Below are positions 58,960-64,000 of a stretch of DNA of 64,000 nucleotides, piece after piece (positions within the stretch are counted from its first letter, which is position 1; every line of letters begins with the position of its first letter). The DNA comes from Cupriavidus pauculus. GTDB lineage: Bacteria; Pseudomonadota; Gammaproteobacteria; Burkholderiales; Burkholderiaceae. The DNA is taken from positions 1 to 64,000 of the forward strand of contig NZ_PJRP01000006.1 of assembly GCF_002858765.1 (NCBI RefSeq). Direction: 5' to 3'. The notes beneath the pieces are model-generated. The model worked only from the letters and a program-made list of their open reading frames with translations. It was not told the origin of the DNA and made no database searches. A program made the translations under genes and the position numbers.

Positions 58960-60366
58960 ATGAAAACGATTCAGACCGACGTCGCAGTGATTGGCACAGG
59001 AACCGCCGGGCTGGCAGCGTATCGCGCCGCCATCGCCGCCGGCAAGCGTGCCGTGGTCATCGAAGGTGGCGCGTATGGCACCACTTGCGCCCGTGTGGGC
59101 TGCATGCCGTCGAAGCTGCTGATCGCCGCAGCCGAGGCCGCCCACGAGGCGCGCCACACCGCCGCGTTTGGCGTACACGTGGACGGGCCGGTCCGCATCG
59201 ACGGCCGCCAGGTCATGGACCGCGTACGCAGCGAACGCGACCGCTTCGTGGGTTTCGTGGTGCGCGGCGTCGACAATATTCCCGAGGAAGACCGCCTGCG
59301 CGGCTATGCGCAGTTCATCGACAACACGGTGCTGCAGGTGGGCGCCAATACCGTGGTGCGGGCCAGCCGCGTGGTGATCGCCACCGGCTCGCGGCCGGCT
59401 GTGCCGCCGTCGTTCACTGTGTTCGGTGACCGCCTGATCATCAACGACGATGTATTTTCGTGGCAGGACCTGCCCGCCAGCGTGGCCGTGTTCGGGCCGG
59501 GCGTGATCGGGCTGGAACTGGGCCAGGCGTTGTCCCGGCTGGGCGTGCGCGTGCGCGTGTTTGGCGTCGGCGGGGGCGTGGGCCCGTTGTCCGATCCTGA
59601 CATCCGGGCTTACGCGGCGAAGACGTTCCATGCGGAATTCCCGCTGTTGCCTGATGCCAGCGTGACCGATATGCGCCGCGAGGGCGATGAAGCGGTGATC
59701 ACGTTCCAGGGCGAGGACGGCAAGCCGGTGACCGAGCGCTTTGCCTACGTGCTGGCTGCCACGGGGCGTCGTCCGAATGTCGACAACCTGGCGCTGGAAA
59801 ACACGGCGCTGGCACTCGACGCCCGTGGGGTGCCGGTGTTCGATCCGGTCACGCTGCAGTGTGGCGATGCGCCAGTGTTCATTGCCGGTGACGCCAACAA
59901 CGTGCTGCCACTGCTGCACGAAGCGGCCGACGAAGGCCGGATCGCCGGCGAAAACGCCGCGCACTGGCCGAAGCTGCGACTGCTGACGCGCCGCGCCCCG
60001 ATTGCCGTGGTGTTCTCCGACCCGCAGATCGCCATGGTGGGCAAGCGCCATGCCGACCTGATCCAGGGCCGCTTCGTGACCGGCGAAGTCAGCTTCGAGG
60101 ACCAGGGCCGCAGCCGCGTGATGCTGAAGAACCGGGGGCTGATGCACATCTATGCCGACCGGGCCACGGGCCGCTTCCTGGGCGCCGAATGGATCGGGCC
60201 GCGCGCAGAGAACATCGCGCACCTGCTGGCGTGGGCGTACCAGCAGAACCTGACGATCTCGCAGATGCTGGCCATGCCGTTCTACCATCCGGTGGTGGAA
60301 GAGGGCCTGCGTACCGCGCTGCGCGACGCGGAGGCCAAGCTGACGCAACTGAAGGTGGCGGCCTGA
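58960..60366 (+). CDS. FAD-dependent disulfide reductase, dihydrolipoamide-dehydrogenase-like
   Basis: A 468-residue class I pyridine nucleotide-disulfide oxidoreductase. FAD motif AVIGTGTAGLAAYRAA; redox pair Cys43 and Cys48 in TTCARVGCMPSKLL; NAD motif VFGPGVIGLELGQALSRLGV; FIAGDANN; C-terminal base MPFYHPVVEEGLRTAL (His-x-x-x-Glu). AGGAAA precedes ATG 58960. It lies behind the Prx-Grx gene and may regenerate it or a lipoyl or glutathione partner; an orphan LPD without its 2-oxoacid complex supports a redox-stress role. Confidence 0.92.
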   Translation: MKTIQTDVAVIGTGTAGLAAYRAAIAAGKRAVVIEGGAYGTTCARVGCMPSKLLIAAAEAAHEARHTAAFGVHVDGPVRIDGRQVMDRVRSERDRFVGFVVRGVDNIPEEDRLRGYAQFIDNTVLQVGANTVVRASRVVIATGSRPAVPPSFTVFGDRLIINDDVFSWQDLPASVAVFGPGVIGLELGQALSRLGVRVRVFGVGGGVGPLSDPDIRAYAAKTFHAEFPLLPDASVTDMRREGDEAVITFQGEDGKPVTERFAYVLAATGRRPNVDNLALENTALALDARGVPVFDPVTLQCGDAPVFIAGDANNVLPLLHEAADEGRIAGENAAHWPKLRLLTRRAPIAVVFSDPQIAMVGKRHADLIQGRFVTGEVSFEDQGRSRVMLKNRGLMHIYADRATGRFLGAEWIGPRAENIAHLLAWAYQQNLTISQMLAMPFYHPVVEEGLRTALRDAEAKLTQLKVAA

Positions 60367-60430
60367 CGATTGAAGATGAAACGTTGATGACGGAAGGGCA
60401 GGTGGCGCAGGCGCGCTGCCTGCCCTTTTT

Positions 60431-61402
60431 CTATTGGGCCTGTACCGGCTTGCCCCGCGCGCCGCGCAGTTCCGTCCACGCGTAGGCCGACGTGGCGAAC
60501 ACCATCGGCAGCAGGTAGTACAAGGCCCGATAGGCGATCAGGGCGGCCACCACCATGTGCTCGGGGGCCACCGGGCGCAGCAGCACCACGAATACGCTTT
60601 CGAGCACGCCGATGCCGGCCGGGATGTGCGCCAGCGCGCCCGCCACGGCGCCCACCAGCAGGGCGGCCAGCGCCTGGGGCAGGCTGACCTCTCTTGGCAG
60701 CAGCAGATCGATGATGCAGGCGAGCACGATCCAGTTGGTGATCGACAGCGCCGTCTGGAGCAGCGCGAAGCGGAAGCCCGGCAACCGGAACACGTGTCGG
60801 CCGAACCGCACGCTGTGCGTCCTGGCCCTGGCGCAGGCCAGCCAGTACGACAGGCCACATGCCAGCATCGCCACGCCCACGGCGCGCAGCATCCATGGCG
60901 TGATGCCCCAGTCCGCCGGCAGCGATGGCGGGGCAAGCGCCAGCACGCCGCCGGCCAGCAGCATGTAGCCCGTCCAGTTGGTGATGATGGCGATGGTGTA
61001 GATGCCCGCCACCTGCGATCCGCTGACGTTCGCGCGCGAATAGAGCCGCAGCCGCATGCCCAGCCCGCCTACCATCGCCCCGACGTTGAGGTTGAAGACA
61101 TAGGCAATGAACGCGATCAGCATCACGCGCGGCGTGGACAGGTGATGCCCGGTGTAGCGGCGCCCCAGCAGGTCGAACGAGGCATGCAGCGAGAAGCTGA
61201 CGCAGGCCAGCGCCAGCACCGGCAGCAGCGTCGCGGCGTCGTACCGCTTCAGCGCCTGCAGGACCTGCGTCCAGTCGACCCCGCTCAGGCTCCGGTAGAT
61301 CAGGTAGATCACCAGTGCCACGAACACCAGCCCCGCCACGCGCTTGACGATGGACCATCGGATATGGCGCCGCAGGCCGCGGCGCAGGCTGGCGACGGTC
61401 AT
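60431..61402 (-). CDS. LPG-synthase-like membrane protein (UPF0104/YbhN family)
   Basis: A 323-residue integral membrane protein with about eight helices, like the flippase part of MprF and YbhN. Motifs: GVDWTQVLQALKRYDAATLL, YVFNLNVGAMVGGLGMRLRL, HIPAGIGVLESVFVVLL and ALIAYRALYYLLPMV. The soluble aminoacyl-transfer domain is absent. ATG 61402 overlaps the cardiolipin synthase stop as ATGA, so the two are co-translated and probably work on anionic phospholipids, for example lipid flipping. YbhN and ClsB are also neighbours in E. coli. Confidence 0.9.
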   Translation of the reverse strand: MTVASLRRGLRRHIRWSIVKRVAGLVFVALVIYLIYRSLSGVDWTQVLQALKRYDAATLLPVLALACVSFSLHASFDLLGRRYTGHHLSTPRVMLIAFIAYVFNLNVGAMVGGLGMRLRLYSRANVSGSQVAGIYTIAIITNWTGYMLLAGGVLALAPPSLPADWGITPWMLRAVGVAMLACGLSYWLACARARTHSVRFGRHVFRLPGFRFALLQTALSITNWIVLACIIDLLLPREVSLPQALAALLVGAVAGALAHIPAGIGVLESVFVVLLRPVAPEHMVVAALIAYRALYYLLPMVFATSAYAWTELRGARGKPVQAQ

Positions 61403-62643
61403 CCTGGACCGTCCTGCTGGGTGTGGCGCACGATCGGTTCCGGCGGTGTGGTGCTGGATGCCACCACCGGCGACACGATTTTCGGTGTGTGGGCCGGCAG
61501 CCATCCGGCCCAAGCCGGAAACTTGCGCAGGAAGTGGAAGATCAGCGGTGTGGCGATGCCACGCCACCAGGCCCCGCGCGCTGGCGACGCGGCGCAGACC
61601 TCGGTGCAGCGTCCGGACATCAGGTTGCGCAGGTTGTCTTGCAGCGATGCCACGAAGGCGGTGTCGCGGATCACGAGGTTGGCTTCGAGGTTCAGCGACA
61701 GGCTCAGCGGGTCGAGGTTGCTCGATCCCACCGTGGCCCAGTCGTCGTCCACCACGGCCACCTTGCTGTGGTTGGGCCGCTCGCAGTATTCAAAGATGCG
61801 CACGCCGGATTCGCGCAGGTGCGCGTAAAGCATGTCCACGGTGCGCTTGACCCACAGCATGTCCGGCCGGCCCTGCAGTACCAGGCGCACATCGACGCCC
61901 CGTTGCGCTGCATTGCAGATGGCCTGCAGCAGCCGGTAGCCCGGCAGGAAGTAGGCGTTGGCGATGACGATCTGGCGTCGTGCGGTGCGAATCGCCGCCA
62001 GGTACTGCTGTTCGATGTCATTGCGGTGGGCCTGATTGTCGCGCGTGACAAACAGCACGCTGCCGGGTGGAGCCGGGTCGGTGGGGTGGGGCGGTGGAAT
62101 GCGCCGCACGGCTGCGCGTGGCTGCCTGGCGGGCGGGTCGCCGCTGGCTTCGAGCATGAACGCATGGATGACACGGGCGGCCGGGCCTTGCACCTCGACG
62201 GCATAGTCCTGCTTGGCCAACGGGCTGGCCTCCACGAGATGCTCGACAGACAGGTTGATGCCGCCCACGAAGGCCAGTTCGCCGTCGATGGCCACCAGTT
62301 TGCGGTGCAGCCGCCGGAAGAGATTGGTGCGCTTGCCCAGCAGCCGGCGCCCCGGTGCGAACACCCGCACCGCGACGCCGGCCGCGGCCAGCCTGGCGAT
62401 GTAGTCGGGCGACAGGTCGGCCGTGCCGAAGCCGTCCACCGTCATGCCGACCGCGACACCACGGCGCGCCGCTGCCTCAAGCGCATCGCCAAGCTGCCTG
62501 CCCACGTCATCCTCGAACAGGATGAAGGTTTCCAGCAGCACGCTGCGGCGCGCTGCCCCGATGGCCGCGATCAGGCGCGGGAAGTATTCGTCGCCGTTCT
62601 CCAGCAGCCGTAGGCGGTTTCCGGTGGTCCATGCGTGCTCCAT
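61399..62643 (-). CDS. clsB: Cardiolipin synthase B-like phospholipase D family protein
   Basis: A 414-residue PLD-superfamily enzyme with two HKD motifs: HRKLVAIDGELAFVGGINLS and HSKVAVVDDDWATVGSSNLD. NRLRLLENGDEYFPRLIAAI at the start and RRIFRRLHRK-type basic stretches fit ClsB, which makes cardiolipin from phosphatidylglycerol (with PG or PE). No N-terminal transmembrane helices, unlike ClsA, which also suits ClsB. ATG 62643 is the family start. First gene of the operon with the YbhN-like protein. Confidence 0.92.
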   Translation of the reverse strand: MEHAWTTGNRLRLLENGDEYFPRLIAAIGAARRSVLLETFILFEDDVGRQLGDALEAAARRGVAVGMTVDGFGTADLSPDYIARLAAAGVAVRVFAPGRRLLGKRTNLFRRLHRKLVAIDGELAFVGGINLSVEHLVEASPLAKQDYAVEVQGPAARVIHAFMLEASGDPPARQPRAAVRRIPPPHPTDPAPPGSVLFVTRDNQAHRNDIEQQYLAAIRTARRQIVIANAYFLPGYRLLQAICNAAQRGVDVRLVLQGRPDMLWVKRTVDMLYAHLRESGVRIFEYCERPNHSKVAVVDDDWATVGSSNLDPLSLSLNLEANLVIRDTAFVASLQDNLRNLMSGRCTEVCAASPARGAWWRGIATPLIFHFLRKFPAWAGWLPAHTPKIVSPVVASSTTPPEPIVRHTQQDGPG

Positions 62644-62876
62644 TTCGGGCAAGTAGCACGAATGGTGCCCGGCGGCGCGCGGCCGTTTTTGGCGCGCCAA
62701 TGGCCGTCGAGGTGACCGATCCGGCGCATGTCGTGGCGGAAACGAAGCGCGCCCCCGGGCAGCCGATGTAGGAATTGCCACAGGTGTCCGCACCGAATTG
62801 CGCTGCAACAGCATCCTGGCGGGCCACTTGCTATGCTGAAGTGAAGATCCCGCACCCACAGACTGGAGGAGGCATC

Positions 62877-63728
62877 ATGTGCCGCTGGCTGGCCTATTCG
62901 GGCCGTTCCGTTCCGATGGAGGCAGTGCTGTTTCAGCCCGAGCATTCGTTGATCGACCAGAGCCTGAATTCCCGGCTCGGGCATACCACGACCAACGGGG
63001 ATGGCTTCGGCGTCGGCTGGTACGGGCGGCACTCCGAGTTGCCGTTCCGCTATCGATGCCTGCATCCGGCGTGGAGCGACACCAACCTGCGCGAGGCGGC
63101 GCGGGCGGTCCGGGCGCCGCTGTTCGTCGCGCATATCCGGGCCGCGACGGGTACGCCGACCCAGGAGACCAACTGCCATCCGTTCCGGTTCGGCCGCTGG
63201 CTGTTTGCCCACAACGGGCTTATCCGCGACTACCCGCTGGTGCGGCGCGACCTGATGATGTCCGTGGCGCCACATCTGTTTCGCTGGATCGAGGGCTCGA
63301 CCGATTCCGAGGTGATGTTCTTCCTGGCGCTGACATTCGGGCTGGAACGCGATCCGCAGGGGGCGCTGGAGCAGATGGTGGGGCTGATCGAGTCGGTCGG
63401 GCACCGCCACGATATCGAGCACCCGATCAACATGACCGTCTGCGTGACCGACGGCCAGCAGATCGTGGCGGCGCGCTATTCGAGTGAACGCGACTCCCGC
63501 TCGCTGTTCCACAGCACGTCGTTTCGCCAGTTGCGGGCGCTCTATCCCGACGACCCGCGCATCATCGCCGCTGGCGACGATGCATTCCTGGTGTTGTCCG
63601 AGCCGCTGATCGACGTGCAGGGCGTCTGGGAAGAGATTCCGGAGTCCACCATGCTGGTGGCGCGGCGGGGCGATATCCAGCAGCGTTGCTTTACACCCCG
63701 GATGCCGGATCGGGATGGGGCGCGGTGA
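62877..63728 (+). CDS. Class II glutamine amidotransferase family protein (YafJ-like)
   Basis: A 283-residue Ntn-type glutaminase domain. Cys2 (MCRWLAYSG) becomes the N-terminal nucleophile after Met removal. Further motifs: HTTTNGDGFGVGWYG, AHIRAATGTPTQETNCHPF, FAHNGLI and STDSEVMFFLAL. No synthase domain follows, so the ammonia acceptor is unknown; relatives include YafJ and EgtC. GGAGGAGG lies four bases before ATG 62877, an unusually strong ribosome site. Divergent from clsB. Confidence 0.92.
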   Translation: MCRWLAYSGRSVPMEAVLFQPEHSLIDQSLNSRLGHTTTNGDGFGVGWYGRHSELPFRYRCLHPAWSDTNLREAARAVRAPLFVAHIRAATGTPTQETNCHPFRFGRWLFAHNGLIRDYPLVRRDLMMSVAPHLFRWIEGSTDSEVMFFLALTFGLERDPQGALEQMVGLIESVGHRHDIEHPINMTVCVTDGQQIVAARYSSERDSRSLFHSTSFRQLRALYPDDPRIIAAGDDAFLVLSEPLIDVQGVWEEIPESTMLVARRGDIQQRCFTPRMPDRDGAR

Positions 63729-63759
63729 ACGGCCGCGCAGCGGTCTCGCGCTGCGGCGG

Positions 63760-63781
63760 AGACAGACCTGTCTACTATAAT
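63760..63781 (+). promoter_or_regulatory. TetR operator and -10 element before the last gene
   Basis: AGACAG-AC-CTGTCT (63760-63773) is a 6-bp-arm dyad, matching the operators at 55373-55411 apart from the centre. TATAAT, a perfect -10, follows at 63776-63781. No good -35 is visible. Autoregulation is expected. Confidence 0.75.
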
Positions 63782-63815
63782 GGCAGTGTTTTCCGCTGAA
63801 GCTTGTACCCCCGCC

Positions 63816-64000
63816 ATGGCCACCCCCTCCGCTCGCGACCGCATTCTCGACACCGCCGCACGTCTGTTCTATCGCGATGGCTACCGCGCCACCGGCATCG
63901 ATCGCATCATCGCGGAATCGGGCGTGGCAAAAATGTCGCTATATCGACACTTCGCGTCGAAGAACGATCTGATTTTTGAATACCTGCAGCGTCGCCACGA
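63816..64000 (+). CDS. TetR-family regulator, N-terminal part (cut by window end)
   Basis: From ATG 63816 the frame reads a full TetR HTH: RDRILDTAARLFYRDGYRAT, GIDRIIAESGVAKMSLYRHF, ASKNDLIFEYLQRRH, then leaves the window after 61 codons. KMSLYRHF with the short ATPSARDRIL start is typical of the LmrA/YxaF-like group, often next to DUF1348 genes. The operator just upstream matches the pair before the DUF1348 gene at 55487, so it probably represses that gene and itself. Confidence 0.88.
   Translation, partial: MATPSARDRILDTAARLFYRDGYRATGIDRIIAESGVAKMSLYRHFASKNDLIFEYLQRRH

Noticed and set aside
1-64000. tRNA, rRNA, CRISPR arrays, prophage or integrative element
   Set aside because: No cloverleaf, no rRNA-like stretch, no regularly spaced repeats and no integrase or phage structural genes were seen; only one IS end.

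Overview
The window reads as a chromosome or large-replicon segment of a GC-rich Burkholderiales bacterium, most like Cupriavidus or Ralstonia. The reasons are the strong G/C bias at third codon positions, the density of LysR/TetR regulators, MFS and RND pumps, a Bug-family (tripartite tricarboxylate) binding protein, and the gene styles. This is inference from the sequence alone; no database search was possible. I saw no tRNA, rRNA, CRISPR array or phage block. The only mobile DNA is the end of an IS3-family element at the left edge.

Layout. 1-4.2 kb: an IS end with its inverted repeat, GC-rich hairpin repeats, an MFS exporter and alpha/beta hydrolase group, and two translationally coupled response regulators without a kinase. 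4.2-12.5 kb: a tripartite RND efflux operon whose three genes overlap as ATGA, divergent from a CusRS-like two-component pair. 12.5-21.9 kb: stress and detoxification units, each a LysR gene beside an enzyme or pump (nitroreductase, Old Yellow Enzyme, 2OG-Fe(II) oxygenase, a frameshifted Gfo/Idh dehydrogenase, MFS, SDR). 21.9-26.5 kb: tyrosine/phenylalanine catabolism (aromatic aminotransferase, aromatic permease, 4-hydroxyphenylpyruvate dioxygenase) with a divergent Lrp-type regulator. 26.5-31.5 kb: an MBL-fold hydrolase, a thioredoxin, and a nuclease-helicase fusion divergent from exonuclease III, with a perfect LexA-type box between them. 31.5-33.3 kb: a compact three-gene module made of a secreted YTDGA-repeat protein, a 33-residue membrane peptide and a TetR regulator, with two copies of one operator in front and a terminator behind. 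33.4-40.8 kb: a fumarylpyruvate-hydrolase-type catabolic cluster, an MFS/TetR/SDR group and a chemoreceptor. 40.8-48.8 kb: a BON protein, small secreted and cupin proteins, an AraC/patatin pair, a decayed toxin-antitoxin-like pair, an AAA ATPase and a CoA-transferase. 49-64 kb: a cNMP-Trx-TrxR fusion, a Bug protein, a ferritin-like protein, a second YTDGA-repeat protein, a hydrolase-LuxR fusion, a DUF1348 gene, an M20 peptidase, Prx-Grx with a flavin disulfide reductase, a cardiolipin synthase operon, a class II amidotransferase and a TetR gene cut by the window end.

Main candidates for undescribed biology: (1) the YTDGA-repeat family, with the operator-controlled module at 31.5-33.3 kb and a second member at 53.6 kb; (2) a two-gene toxin-antitoxin-like unit at 45.4-46.2 kb whose first gene carries an in-frame TGA; (3) a regulon suggested by near-identical palindromes before the DUF1348 gene (55.4 kb) and the TetR gene at the right edge (63.8 kb); (4) exonuclease III carrying a histone-like pentapeptide-repeat tail, sharing a LexA-type box with the nuclease-helicase.
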